From positions 496,001-560,000 of the forward strand of contig NZ_JAGTUT010000001.1 in assembly GCF_025685605.1 (NCBI RefSeq): a stretch of DNA of 64,000 nt, given 5' to 3'. Within the stretch, counting starts at the first letter, position 1; each line of letters starts with the position of its first letter. Under the pieces are notes generated by a model. The model was not told the DNA's origin. It was given only the letters and a program-made list of their open reading frames with translations, and ran no database searches. The DNA comes from Granulicella arctica. Lineage in GTDB: Bacteria > Acidobacteriota > Terriglobia > Terriglobales > Acidobacteriaceae. Shown here piece by piece: positions 49,806 through 59,175 of this stretch. Position numbers and translations under genes: made by a program.

Positions 49806-50564
49806 ATGTCTGACACACGACAGATACACGCAAAATCCGAACGAACCGTAGCCGTAACGCGGCGCTTCAGCAACTCCTTGCTGAACGCCCTCGACCCCGA
49901 TTCGATCCGTCGCCTCCATCTCGTGCCCGTCACCTTCGAACTCCTTCACGAGATCGAATTTCCCGGTAGCCCCATCGAAAACCTCTTCTTCGTCGAGCAG
50001 GGCATGGCGTCCATGACCGCCACCTTCGAGGACGGCTCCCAGGTCGAAGTCGGTATGTTCGGCTATGAGTCAGTCATCGGCGTCTCCGCCCTCATGGGCA
50101 CCAAGCGCAGCCTTAACCGCGTCTACACCCAGATCGAGGGACATGGCTACTCCTGCACCGTCGAAGCCGCCCGAAACGAGTTCAAGCTCGGTGGCATGTT
50201 CCAGGCGCTTGCCCTACGGTACGTGCAGGCGCAACTGGTCCAGGCCATGCAATCGGCAGGCTGCAACGCCAAGCATGAGGTTGAACAACGGCTCGCCCGT
50301 TGGCTCCTCATCTGCGCCGACCGCGCCCACAGCAACACCTTCAGGATGAACCACGAATTCCTCGCTGACATGCTCGGCAGCTCACGCCCCACCGTCACCA
50401 CCGCCTCTGGAATCCTGAAAGACGAGAAGCTCATCAAGTACAGCCGCGGCCTCATCGAGATCATCGACGCCGTTGGCCTCGAGCTACGAGCCTGCGAGTG
50501 CTACCACATCATCAAGGATCACCTCGACAACTACACGGAGTTCGATAGCGGCATCAGTGAGTAG
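49806..50564 (+). CDS. Crp/Fnr family transcriptional regulator
   Basis: A 252-residue regulator. The N-terminal part is a cyclic-nucleotide-binding-like beta barrel (LHEIEFPGSPIENLFFVEQG, EVGMFGYESVIGVSALMG), although it lacks an evident cAMP phosphate-binding RxS motif, so the effector is unclear. The C-terminal winged helix has QRLARWLLICADRAHSNTFR, then NHEFLADMLGSSRPTVTTAS (recognition helix). No Cys cluster typical of FNR-type Fe-S sensors is seen; single Cys residues occur. ATG 49806 is the only Met start before the domain. Divergent from the PAAR effector gene with a 96-bp gap; whether it controls that gene is unknown. Confidence 0.88.
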   Translation: MSDTRQIHAKSERTVAVTRRFSNSLLNALDPDSIRRLHLVPVTFELLHEIEFPGSPIENLFFVEQGMASMTATFEDGSQVEVGMFGYESVIGVSALMGTKRSLNRVYTQIEGHGYSCTVEAARNEFKLGGMFQALALRYVQAQLVQAMQSAGCNAKHEVEQRLARWLLICADRAHSNTFRMNHEFLADMLGSSRPTVTTASGILKDEKLIKYSRGLIEIIDAVGLELRACECYHIIKDHLDNYTEFDSGISE

Positions 50565-50567
50565 TCA

Positions 50568-50599
50568 GAACGACGCCTGACGAGTCAGCATCGTTGTTC
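50568..50599 (+). terminator. Two-part hairpin after the Crp/Fnr gene
   Basis: GAACGACG (50568-50575) pairs with CGTTGTTC (50592-50599, one G-U), and inside it CTGAC (50577-50581) pairs with GTCAG (50584-50588). The structure starts four bases after the stop codon. Confidence 0.55.
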
Positions 50600-50877
50600 C
50601 AGAGCGCAGCACCTCGGTGGACTACTTCCACCGCAGTCTCATCGCCGTTTAGCGACCGTCCCGCGAACAGGCACTACAAATACCCCACACAATCAATGAA
50701 CTCCAAATAGATCCCACCCCGGGACTCCATTCAGACACTTTCAGCATCTATCCCCTCAAAACGTAACGTCCTCATTCCACAAGAGTAGATTCTGGCGCCG
50801 TTCTTTTCGATAGGGGCATAGACCAGTTTTTTCTTCGCGAGAAACCGGCCTGCTCAGTATTAGCCTTAGGGGCGCCA
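50600..50877. other. Intergenic stretch before the MATE gene
   Basis: With the preceding hairpin this makes a 313-bp gap. It holds a second small hairpin, CGGTGGA (50615-50621) with TCCACCG (50627-50633), and otherwise a T/C-rich leader with no recognised gene, tRNA or clear promoter. Confidence 0.4.
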
Positions 50878-52317
50878 ATGAACTTCGGTCACAATAGATC
50901 GCCTCAGAAAGATCAACTCCTGCAACGGGAGTTGAAGCGAACCGCCGCACTGGGTACACCGCTCGCTCTTGGCGAACTCGGATGGATGTCGACGTACATC
51001 GTCGACGCCATCATGGTCGGGCGGCTTCCTCACTCCGCGCTCGCCATCTCCGCCTCGTCGCTCGGCAACACGATCTTCTACGCCATCATCTTCTGCGTCA
51101 TTCGCGGCCTCGATGGTATCGAAACACTGGTAGCCCAGTCCTACGGCCGCGACACCCCGGATAGTCGCGAAGACTGCCTCCGCACCCTGGCGCAATCCAT
51201 GTGGTTCGTCCTTCTCGGCACCCCGCTCGTCATCCTGGCGACCCTCGCCTCCATCCCGCTCCTCACCCACTTCGGCGTCTCGGCCGAGATCGTCGCAGAA
51301 ACAAAGCGCTACCTCGACGCCCTCGTCTGGTCCACGGCACCCCTCCTCCTCTACATGGCCCTTCGCCGGTACCTTCAGTCCATCAACCATGTTCTGCTCA
51401 TCACGATCTCGCTGGTCACCGCAAACCTCGTCAACCTCGTCGGCGATTGGGCATTGCTCTACGGCCATCTAGGCGCTCATCCGATGGGCATCGCCGGCTC
51501 GGGCTGGGCGACCGGCATCGTCCGCCTCTACATGGTCGGCCTGCTTCTTATCGGGTTCGCCTTTGCGCTGCGACGGCAGAAACTACAGCTCCACTGGAAC
51601 CTCTTGCGCCCCGACCTCCAGCGCCTCCGCCAGCTCACCGCCATTGGCTGGCCCTCGGGCGTACAGAACATCACCGACCTCGGCTTCTCCACATGGATGT
51701 CCGTCGTCTGCGCACGCCTCGGCACCACACTGCTCGCCGCCCATCAGGTCGTCCTCGATCTCGACGCCTTCGTCTACATGGTCCCAATGGGCCTGAGCTA
51801 CGCCGCAGTCATTCGCGTCGGCCAAAGTGCTGGTCAGGGAAGCCTGCCCGGCGTACGCCGATCCGCCCGAGCGAGCCTGTTGCTCTGCATGGGCTACATC
51901 TCCATCGCGTCCTTGCTCTTCGCCGGTCTCCCGCGCCTATGGGCAGGGGTCTACACGACTGACCCGCGCGTCATCGCCGCAGCCGTCCCCATCTTCATGA
52001 TCTGCGGCCTTCTACAACTCGGCGATGCCGCAAGCGTTATCTACGCCTCCGCCCTCACCGGTCTCGGCGACACCCGCACCCCGTTCTTCGTCAACACCAT
52101 CATCTTCTGGCTCATCGGGGCTCCCCTCGGATGGTATCTGGCCTTCCACAGCTCCCTTGCCCTTACAGGTCTTTGGATCGGCCGCGCCGTCGCTGCCATT
52201 CTCACTGGAGTCATCCTCGCCATCGCCTGGCGAACCCGTCTTCAGCAACTTGAAGGACGACGCGACATCAACATCTTCACCGCACTCCAGCCACTTCAAA
52301 CCTTGCAATTCAAGTAA
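50878..52317 (+). CDS. MATE family efflux transporter
   Basis: A 479-residue membrane protein with 12 predicted helices in two related halves, as in MATE (NorM/DinF) exporters that use Na+ or H+ gradients to expel cationic drugs or metabolites. First half: LGTPLALGELGWMSTYIVDA (helix 1) and MVGRLPHSALAISASSLGNT; second half: AIGWPSGVQNITDLGFSTWM and TLLAAHQVVLDLDAFVYMVP, then SYAAVIRVGQSAGQG. Substrate unknown. ATG 50878 follows GGGGCGCCA. It lies alone between a regulator and a TonB-receptor gene. Confidence 0.93.
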   Translation: MNFGHNRSPQKDQLLQRELKRTAALGTPLALGELGWMSTYIVDAIMVGRLPHSALAISASSLGNTIFYAIIFCVIRGLDGIETLVAQSYGRDTPDSREDCLRTLAQSMWFVLLGTPLVILATLASIPLLTHFGVSAEIVAETKRYLDALVWSTAPLLLYMALRRYLQSINHVLLITISLVTANLVNLVGDWALLYGHLGAHPMGIAGSGWATGIVRLYMVGLLLIGFAFALRRQKLQLHWNLLRPDLQRLRQLTAIGWPSGVQNITDLGFSTWMSVVCARLGTTLLAAHQVVLDLDAFVYMVPMGLSYAAVIRVGQSAGQGSLPGVRRSARASLLLCMGYISIASLLFAGLPRLWAGVYTTDPRVIAAAVPIFMICGLLQLGDAASVIYASALTGLGDTRTPFFVNTIIFWLIGAPLGWYLAFHSSLALTGLWIGRAVAAILTGVILAIAWRTRLQQLEGRRDINIFTALQPLQTLQFK

Positions 52318-52401
52318 GCCTCTGTACTCCGGCTAAGTCCAGCCCCACTGGTTCGATCTGTGTACGACGACCATCAACACGCTCCACACAGAGAGATCAT
52401 C

Positions 52402-55400
52402 ATGTTCGTACGCCCGTGCAAACGTCGCTTCTTACTCTTCGTCTTCGGTGCCGGCATCATCGCCTCATCCGCCTCCGCACAATCGACCCTCGGCTCCATC
52501 AACGGCGTCGTCCACGACACCACCGATGCGGACGTACCCGGCACGAAAATCATCCTCCACCGCACGGAGAGCAACACCGATCGAACCATCACCTCCGGCT
52601 CCGACGGCAGCTACACCGCCCTCAATCTCGAACCCGGAACCTACTCCATCCAATACCTCCTCCCCGGCTTTGCCAGTAAAACCGAGGTCGGCGTCCATCT
52701 CACAGCGCGTCAGCAACTCACGCTCAACGTCACCCTCTCGCCAGCCTCCGTAAGCGCAACCGTCCAGGTAGATGCCTCAAGCTCCGGCACCATCACTACC
52801 GAAAACGCCTCAATCGCCGCCACGCTCAGCCCCCGCGATGTCCTCGACCTCCCCGCCAACTATCGCGGCGCTGGCTCCACCTCGCCACTGAACGTCATCC
52901 AGACCCTCCCCGGCATCCAGCCCGACTCGGGCGCCTACCCTCCACCGCCCTCAACCTCGCCCAACCCCTCCATCAAGTTCTCCATCCAGGGCGGCCTTCC
53001 CTCCCAGTCCGAGACCACCGTCGACGGCATATCCGCCCAAAATCAAACCTCCAATAACATCCTCGGCGACGCCTTCCCCTCTGCCGAATCCATCGCCGAG
53101 ATTCGCGTAGACGGCGTCAATAACAACGCCGAGTTCGGCCAGCCCGGCGAGATCACCACCATCACGAAATCCGGTTCGAACCATCTCCACGGCTCAGCCT
53201 TCTGGTACTTCCAGAATCAGGCCTTCGACGCCATCCCCTACGGAACCGACGCCGCCAACAAGCCCCACAAAGTGGCCAACGACTTCGGCGGTTCGATCGG
53301 CGGCCCCGTCTACATCCCCCACCTCTACCATGGCCAGAACAAGACCTTCTTCTTCGCCACCTACGAAGGTCTGCGCTTTCCCGAGGCCGCCGTCGTCCAG
53401 TACCTCGTCCCCACAGCACGCATGAAGCGCGGCGACTTCTCGCAGGAGACCTCCACCCTCCGCAACCCGTTCACCGGCGGCATCTATCCCGGAGCCACCC
53501 TTCCCACCATCAATCCAAGCTCCGCTGCCTTCCTGTCCCTCTTCCCCGATCCCAACGTCAACCCGAATGAGTCAGTGCAGGATTCGCTCGCCGGACTCGG
53601 CTACAACTACCTCAGCACCCGCCCCAACAGCATCGACTCAAATCAGTACGACCTACGCGTCGATCAGAACCTCGGCCAGCGCGCCAACTTCTTCGCCCGC
53701 TACACCAACAAAAGCATCAACCAGATCCAGCCCGGTGCTCTCGCCCTGCCCAACGGCACCGGCTTCGCGCAGTACCGCATCTTCGCGGCCTCCTTCAACT
53801 TCGCGTTCACTCCCAAGCTCGCGAACGAAGTCCGCTTCGGCTTCACCCTGGAGCAGGATGGCAGCCAGAATCCCTTCGACGGCGCTACGCTCCAGCAAGC
53901 CGCGAAGCTCAACGGCCTCAGCCCCACCTTCCCCTTCAACGGCCTGAGCCACCTCGGCTTCACGCAGCTGACCAGCGTCGGCAGTCGCCTCAACTCCACC
54001 GAACGCTCGCGCCTCTTTCAGTATGTAGACAACGTCACCTGGCAGCACGCCGGTCACACCATCCGTGTTGGAGGCGATGTGCGCCGCCTCAACGCCTTCA
54101 CACCGCTAGGCTTCTCGCCGTCCGATAACTACGGCAACTTCTACTTTCAGCAGACCGGCAGCTATACCGGCAACGAGTTCGCCGACTTCCTCGTCGGCAC
54201 CCCGTACCAGACCCAGACCGACAACATCACCACCGACAACAACGGAACCGCCACCGCCTATGCCGTCTACGCGCAGGACAACTGGAAGGCAACGCCGAAC
54301 CTCAACCTCACCTTCGGCATCCGTTACGAGCTCCACCCCGCCTTTGCCGCCTCCAACGGAGAGATCGCCAACTTCGATCCCTCTGTCGCCAAATCCGGGC
54401 GTCTCATCTATCCCGACGGCAACGCGAGCCTTCTCTCCACGCAGGAACTCGCCAACGTAAACGCCTGTTCCGTCGCTGGAGTCACCAACCCCTACGCGAC
54501 CAACGCCTCCGTCAATGGAGCACCCTGCACGCCGGTCGTCTCGAACTCGCAGGCTGGCCTGCCTGCTGGTCTCCGCTCAACGCCGAAGCTGCGATTCGAA
54601 CCCCGCTTCGGCTTCGCCTACCGGCCCTTCGGTAACGATCGAACCGCATTGCGCGGCGGCGTCGGCTACTACAACATCACCACCTCGGGAGCACTCTTCT
54701 ACGCCCTCACCGGCACCCTCCAGTCGAACCTCCAGACCTTCAACAACACCATCACTCCAACCGGCCCCGCCTTCGTCTTCCCGAACATCTCCGCCGCCTC
54801 CACCAACGCCTACACCGGTCCCGACTACGGCAGCACCACCTTTTACTCCGCCGTCGACACCAACTGGCACGACCCCTACTCCCTCCAGACCAACCTCTCC
54901 ATCGACCACGACCTCGGCCACGGCTTCGGCATTCGCGTCTCCTACGTCGGCCTCAAGACCTGGCACCTCGTCTGGCAGCCCGAGCTCAACATGCTCCCCT
55001 ACTCCAGCACCACCACCGCAGCCAGCCAGCCCCGAACCGCCTTCCCCTTCCCGAACTTCTACTCCATCTACAACCGCGCCACCTCCGCACAGGCCAGCTA
55101 CCACTCAGGCCAGGTAGAACTCTCCCACCGCTTCTCAAAAGGTCTCTCCTTCGATAGCGCCTACACCTTCGCCAAAAACCTCGCTGACAATCAGGGCACC
55201 TACGGCGCAGCCAGCGGCACTCAAAGCTTCGTCGACGAGCAGGGCGGCTACGACGCCACCTACACCTACGACCGCCACGTCGACTACGGCAACGTCACCG
55301 GAACCCGCCGCAACCGCTGGCTCACCAGCTCCGTCTACGAACTCCCCATCGGTCGCGGCAAGCGCTTCGGCAATAGCATGGGCCACCTCGCCGACCTCGC

Positions 55401-55956
55401 CGTCGGTGGCTGGCAGGTCTCCAACATCTTCGTCATGCAGAGTGGTCCCTTCATCTCCGCCTACATCTCAGGCAGCAACACCGACCCATCCGGCACCGGC
55501 TCCGGCACTCTCTTCTTCCGTCAGCAGCGTCCCGACCGCGTCGCCAGCGGCAAGGCCAGCCACCCCACACGCACCCAGTGGTTCAATCCGAACGCCTTCG
55601 CCTGCCCCGGCTCCACCGGCTTCACTTCACTCCAGAACGGAGCCTGCGACGTAGGCGGCGTCGACGCCAACAGCAATCCCGTCGCCCCCATCGGTCGCTT
55701 CGGCACTGAGAGCATCGGCGATCTCACCGGCCCCGGCACCATCAGCCTCTCCAGCGGCGTCGCCAAATCCTTCCATGTCACCGAGACCCTCCACCTCCGC
55801 GCCGAGGGCACCTTCACCAACATCCTCAACCACACCAACCTCGCCGACCCCAACCTCGACGTCACCAGTCCCGGCTTCGGCACCATCACCCAGGCACGTG
55901 GCTCCGACTTCGGTGGCAACCGAACCGGACAGGTGTCAGTAAAGTTGGAGTTCTAG
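52402..55956 (+). CDS. Large TonB-dependent receptor, Oar-like, with carboxypeptidase-regulatory-like N-domain
   Basis: A 1,184-residue outer-membrane protein of the acidobacterial type. ATG 52402 (preceded by GAGAG) leads into a signal peptide (FLLFVFGAGIIASSASAQ). Then comes the beta-sandwich (SINGVVHDTTDADVPGTKII, GSDGSYTALNLEPGTYSI), a plug (IKFSIQGGLPSQSETTVDGI, GQPGEITTITKSGSNHLHGS), and a long barrel ending in Phe (QVSVKLEF). The N-terminal sandwich, plus FNFAFTPKLANEVRFGFTL and FEPRFGFAYRPFGNDRTALR in the barrel, are typical of the family expanded in Acidobacteriota. Many are thought to import glycans or peptides; no substrate clue here, as neighbours are unrelated. Confidence 0.9.
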   Translation: MFVRPCKRRFLLFVFGAGIIASSASAQSTLGSINGVVHDTTDADVPGTKIILHRTESNTDRTITSGSDGSYTALNLEPGTYSIQYLLPGFASKTEVGVHLTARQQLTLNVTLSPASVSATVQVDASSSGTITTENASIAATLSPRDVLDLPANYRGAGSTSPLNVIQTLPGIQPDSGAYPPPPSTSPNPSIKFSIQGGLPSQSETTVDGISAQNQTSNNILGDAFPSAESIAEIRVDGVNNNAEFGQPGEITTITKSGSNHLHGSAFWYFQNQAFDAIPYGTDAANKPHKVANDFGGSIGGPVYIPHLYHGQNKTFFFATYEGLRFPEAAVVQYLVPTARMKRGDFSQETSTLRNPFTGGIYPGATLPTINPSSAAFLSLFPDPNVNPNESVQDSLAGLGYNYLSTRPNSIDSNQYDLRVDQNLGQRANFFARYTNKSINQIQPGALALPNGTGFAQYRIFAASFNFAFTPKLANEVRFGFTLEQDGSQNPFDGATLQQAAKLNGLSPTFPFNGLSHLGFTQLTSVGSRLNSTERSRLFQYVDNVTWQHAGHTIRVGGDVRRLNAFTPLGFSPSDNYGNFYFQQTGSYTGNEFADFLVGTPYQTQTDNITTDNNGTATAYAVYAQDNWKATPNLNLTFGIRYELHPAFAASNGEIANFDPSVAKSGRLIYPDGNASLLSTQELANVNACSVAGVTNPYATNASVNGAPCTPVVSNSQAGLPAGLRSTPKLRFEPRFGFAYRPFGNDRTALRGGVGYYNITTSGALFYALTGTLQSNLQTFNNTITPTGPAFVFPNISAASTNAYTGPDYGSTTFYSAVDTNWHDPYSLQTNLSIDHDLGHGFGIRVSYVGLKTWHLVWQPELNMLPYSSTTTAASQPRTAFPFPNFYSIYNRATSAQASYHSGQVELSHRFSKGLSFDSAYTFAKNLADNQGTYGAASGTQSFVDEQGGYDATYTYDRHVDYGNVTGTRRNRWLTSSVYELPIGRGKRFGNSMGHLADLAVGGWQVSNIFVMQSGPFISAYISGSNTDPSGTGSGTLFFRQQRPDRVASGKASHPTRTQWFNPNAFACPGSTGFTSLQNGACDVGGVDANSNPVAPIGRFGTESIGDLTGPGTISLSSGVAKSFHVTETLHLRAEGTFTNILNHTNLADPNLDVTSPGFGTITQARGSDFGGNRTGQVSVKLEF

Positions 55957-55960
55957 GCAG

Positions 55961-56269
55961 CTAATCGAGGTCAAAATCCCGCAGCGGCTTACCCGTATCT
56001 GGAGTCTCTTTAGCCTTCTTCACGGCCTCAGCGAACTTCTTCGCCATCACATCATCGCGATTCCGCTGCGCATCCACCGATTGCTGAAACAGGCTGTCCC
56101 GCCGCTGATCGCTCTCGCGCAGAGCCTTCGCCGCCTCACCAAAGTCTTCAAACATCTTCTTCCGTGGAGCAGGCGTGTGCGCAATGATCGTCCGCGTCAC
56201 CGGGTCCACCTTCAGCATGGCTCCACAGTCCGGACAACTTACCTCAAACACCTCATCACTCATGCCCAT
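55961..56269 (-). CDS. Small zinc-ribbon protein of unknown function
   Basis: A protein of about 102 residues. It opens with a one-knuckle CPDCGAMLKVDPVT zinc-ribbon-like motif; a second CxxC pair is missing, so metal binding would need a partner or dimer. The rest is a highly charged helix (KMFEDFGEAAKALRESDQRR, DDVMAKKFAEAVKKAKETPD), probably coiled-coil. ATG 56269 has AGGGG six bases upstream; ATG 56263 is the alternative. It lies 35 bases downstream of bshC on the same strand and may be co-transcribed with it. Similar small proteins occur in Acidobacteriota without assigned role. Confidence 0.7.
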   Translation of the reverse strand: MGMSDEVFEVSCPDCGAMLKVDPVTRTIIAHTPAPRKKMFEDFGEAAKALRESDQRRDSLFQQSVDAQRNRDDVMAKKFAEAVKKAKETPDTGKPLRDFDLD

Positions 56270-56304
56270 CGCACACCCCTCAGGCACCCATTCTAGCCGC
56301 TAAG

Positions 56305-57924
56305 CTAGAGCCGAATCACCACATGCCCCGGGCAAAGATTCTCAGCCTCAACCACCAACCGCTCAATCAGCCCATCGCCCGCAGCTGCCAGGAAAAACAC
56401 CCCACCCAGCACCCGTTCCTGCGGATGACCCTCTGGAAACAGATGCAGCGTCAGCGCCTCCGCATGCTTCCGCAGACTCGCCTCCTTCTGCAGCTCAAAC
56501 GTAGCCGCCATCCGTCGCAGCCGATTCATCTGGTACCGCATCTTGCTGCCCGCCACCTTGGCCGACCGCCCAAGACTCGCATCCATAGCCCCCAGGTACT
56601 CCGTCAGCGCCTCAAGCTCCGCGTCCATCGCCCCGCCCACCGCCGCCAGCTTCCGCTTGCCCTCGATCGGCATCGCCCGCGCACCAAGCCGCTGCGCCAA
56701 AGCCTCCGCCGTAGCCATCGCATCCGGCAACTGCACCTCGTGCCGATCCATTACGGTCGCAATTGCCGGCTCAATCAACGTCGCGCTCAGCCGCGGCAGC
56801 ACCGGTGTCATCCGCCCCAGTATCGCCTCATACAACACCGCACTCTGCGCAAAGTAAGCAATCTCAGCCGGCCCACCAACATAAGCCGCCGTCGGCAAAA
56901 TCGTATCCTGAAACACCGGTCGTAGCAGCGCATTCGGGCTGATGCGCTCTGGCTCCGCCTCAAGAATCCCCAGCAGCTCCGCCGTCGAGTAAACCTGCTT
57001 CCCTGCCTTCCACCCACCATCCGAAAGCCGTTTCAGCGCCTGTCGATCCAGCACCCCATCCACCGCAGTCACCAGAAATAGCAGCGAAGCCCCACTCCCC
57101 ACCAGCACCTGCGCGTGATACCCCGCACCCTCAAGCTCAGCCGTCCGCGCCATCAGCCCCGCGGCCAACTCATCCGCATGCTCAATCGCATACCGCAGCG
57201 TGGACGCCCCAAGCCGGTGGAACTCCCGCCCGGCCGCATCCATCACAATCAATCCCTCAGCCGCGAACACCCTCGCCATCAGCCGAGCAAACGCTCCCCC
57301 AAAGCTCTGCCCCGGGGTATAACACTCCCGCAGCAGGTCGCACACCGGCGCATATCCGAGCAACTCGCTCGCCTGCTCCAGCAAACCCTCGATAGATTCA
57401 TCCAACACAATCCCGCCCACAGGAGCAGCATGCACACCCACAGCATGGCTCACCCGCAGCGTCTCCACCGCCGTCTTGCTCAGCAGCGCCACATGATCGA
57501 TCTCCGCCAGATCATGGTCCTCCGTCGCCAGCCAGAAGATCGGCACATGCTCCACACCCGTAGCCGCCGTAGCCTGCTTCGCCCGCGCAATCGCCGTAGC
57601 CGCCTTCAGCAGCGTCAGCAGCGGCCCCCCGAACAGCCCCACCTGCTGCCCGGTCACCACCGCCCGAGCCCCCGCCCGAAGCTTCGCAATATTCGCCATC
57701 GCCGCCGGACCCGCCCCAAACGCTACACTTTGCGCCGCAAGAGCATCCGCAACACCCGCACTTGCCGGAGTCACCGCACGCCCAATCCATCGCCCGGCAA
57801 ACGGCTCAGCCCCATACCATCGCCGCGCTGGAGCGTCAGCCGCGCCATCGCCCATCGCCAGGTAATCCTGGTACAACCGGGAGACATGCGGCAGGACGGT
57901 AATCGGGTAACACTCAGTACTCAT
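56305..57924 (-). CDS. bshC: Bacillithiol biosynthesis cysteine-adding enzyme BshC
   Basis: A 539-residue protein of the BshC family, which adds cysteine to GlcN-malate in the last step of bacillithiol synthesis. ATG 57924 gives MSTECYPITVLPHVSRLY as expected. Marker motifs: AVVTGQQVGLFGGPLLTLLK, PIFWLATEDHDLAEIDHVAL, PAAYVGGPAEIAYFAQSAVL-like TILPTAAYVGGPAEIAYF, and EGHPQERVLGGVFFLAAAGD. Its presence implies that this organism uses bacillithiol as low-molecular-weight thiol; bshA and bshB are not in the window. Bacillithiol genes are known in Firmicutes, Deinococcus, Bacteroidota and Acidobacteriota. Confidence 0.93.
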   Translation of the reverse strand: MSTECYPITVLPHVSRLYQDYLAMGDGAADAPARRWYGAEPFAGRWIGRAVTPASAGVADALAAQSVAFGAGPAAMANIAKLRAGARAVVTGQQVGLFGGPLLTLLKAATAIARAKQATAATGVEHVPIFWLATEDHDLAEIDHVALLSKTAVETLRVSHAVGVHAAPVGGIVLDESIEGLLEQASELLGYAPVCDLLRECYTPGQSFGGAFARLMARVFAAEGLIVMDAAGREFHRLGASTLRYAIEHADELAAGLMARTAELEGAGYHAQVLVGSGASLLFLVTAVDGVLDRQALKRLSDGGWKAGKQVYSTAELLGILEAEPERISPNALLRPVFQDTILPTAAYVGGPAEIAYFAQSAVLYEAILGRMTPVLPRLSATLIEPAIATVMDRHEVQLPDAMATAEALAQRLGARAMPIEGKRKLAAVGGAMDAELEALTEYLGAMDASLGRSAKVAGSKMRYQMNRLRRMAATFELQKEASLRKHAEALTLHLFPEGHPQERVLGGVFFLAAAGDGLIERLVVEAENLCPGHVVIRL

Positions 57925-58056
57925 AGACCACTCATTCCCTAATCCGGATAGCGCCTGCACAGCTCCACCGACATCATCATCTTTTGCTGCTTTATGGAGT
58001 GCCTCTGGTTGGATGCCCCGCACCACCCTCCCGATGCAGGATGATACCGTAGCCCC

Positions 58057-58710
58057 ATGGCCGCCACATCACGAAAATCCGCTCCCAAGCCCGCAGCGAA
58101 TCCAACCTCTGCCATTGTCACACCACAGCACTTCGGCAAACCGAAATCCTCGCTCAAAGCGAAGCTCGTCAGCTCCAAGCTCGCCTACAAAGGCAAGGTC
58201 TTCAACGTCTACACCGACACCGTCATCGAGCCCGGCGGCAACAAGAACGTCCGCGACGTCATCCGCCACAATGGCTCCGTCGTCATCCTCGCCGTCGATG
58301 ACTCCAAAAATCCGAAGGACCCCGACGTCATCCTCGAGCGCCAGTACCGCCACGCCGCCGGCCAGTTCCTCATAGAACTCCCCGCCGGTCGCATCGAGCC
58401 AGGCGAGAAACCCCTCGCCGCCGCCAAACGCGAAATGATCGAAGAAACCGGCTTCCGCGCCAAACGCTGGACGCTCCTTACCAAGTACTTCGCCAGCCCC
58501 GGATTCCTCGGCGAATGGATGCAGATCTACCTCGCTCGCGACATCCGCGAAGGCACAGCCACGCCCGAGCCCGACGAACACATCGAGATCCACCGCATCC
58601 CCCTCTCCGAAGCCATGCGACTCGTCGCCTCAAACCAGATCCACGACGGAAAAACCATCATCGGTTTGTCTCTTTACGATGCCGCTGTACGAGCAGGCCG
58701 CACTTTGTAA
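58057..58710 (+). CDS. NUDIX hydrolase (ADP-ribose pyrophosphatase-like)
   Basis: A 217-residue NUDIX enzyme of the NudF/ADP-ribose pyrophosphatase group, which would cleave ADP-ribose to AMP and ribose-5-phosphate. The NUDIX box is complete: [19 protein letters not shown] then IEETGF, with the metal-binding Glu pair in [20 protein letters not shown] and EFVRQYRH-like [16 protein letters not shown] precede it. A 30-residue basic, disordered N-terminal extension ([14 protein letters not shown]) is unusual. It is divergent from bshC. Confidence 0.9.
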   Translation: MAATSRKSAPKPAANPTSAIVTPQHFGKPKSSLKAKLVSSKLAYKGKVFNVYTDTVIEPGGNKNVRDVIRHNGSVVILAVDDSKNPKDPDVILERQYRHAAGQFLIELPAGRIEPGEKPLAAAKREMIEETGFRAKRWTLLTKYFASPGFLGEWMQIYLARDIREGTATPEPDEHIEIHRIPLSEAMRLVASNQIHDGKTIIGLSLYDAAVRAGRTL

Positions 58711-58891
58711 GATAAGCGACAAACACCCTGTAAATACAGGAGTTCTGTCACTTAGACGACACTGCTTTGCCCCATTTGTGCCTCATTCTGTTTATGTCGG
58801 GAAGGGGGAAAACCATGATCGCCAGATCAGCGTCTCACTCTCGTCAAGAGGCTTGTCACAGCTCATTGAAAGAAGGCAAGGAGAGACAACC
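58711..58891 (+). promoter_or_regulatory. Leader region of the cold-shock gene
   Basis: A 181-bp region between the NUDIX stop and the csp GTG. It includes the palindrome CCTGTAAATACAGG (58727-58740) and a strong AGGAGA (58879-58884). Long leaders are characteristic of cold-inducible csp genes (cspA of E. coli), so this may be a cold-responsive 5' UTR; no clear promoter was recognised. Confidence 0.35.
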
Positions 58892-59101
58892 GTGGCACAG
58901 TACAAAGGGCAAGTGAAGTGGTTCAACAATGCGAAAGGTTACGGATTCCTCGGCAGGGACGAAGGGGCCGATGTATTCGTGCATTACAGTTCCATTCAGC
59001 TTGAAGGATATAAAAGCCTCAAAGAAGGCGACCCCGTAGAATTTGACATTATTGAAGGTTCGAAAGGCCCACAGGCAGACCAGGTAATTCGCATCAAATA
59101 G
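58892..59101 (+). CDS. Cold-shock domain protein
   Basis: A 69-residue single-domain OB-fold RNA/DNA chaperone. GTG 58892 is the start: AAGGCAAGGAGA precedes it and the first residues give the typical [21 protein letters not shown]1 (KGYGFLGR) and RNP2 (VFVHYSSI) are present, with [18 protein letters not shown] closing the barrel. RNP2 has VFVHYSSI rather than the commoner VFVHFSAI, and RNP1 has Leu after GF instead of Ile. A longer in-frame stretch upstream carries no domain and is not part of the gene. Confidence 0.92.
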   Translation: MAQYKGQVKWFNNAKGYGFLGRDEGADVFVHYSSIQLEGYKSLKEGDPVEFDIIEGSKGPQADQVIRIK

Positions 59102-59175
59102 TGTCCCTGCTCGCTCTGGACGAGCCTCCTGTCGCATACTAGGGCGAGCACGGATTCCATCCGTCTACTGCGCCT

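Noticed and set aside
50565..50877. Possible tRNA or small RNA gene in the gap before the MATE gene
   Set aside because: Hairpins are present, but no cloverleaf, anticodon arm or T-loop consensus was found.
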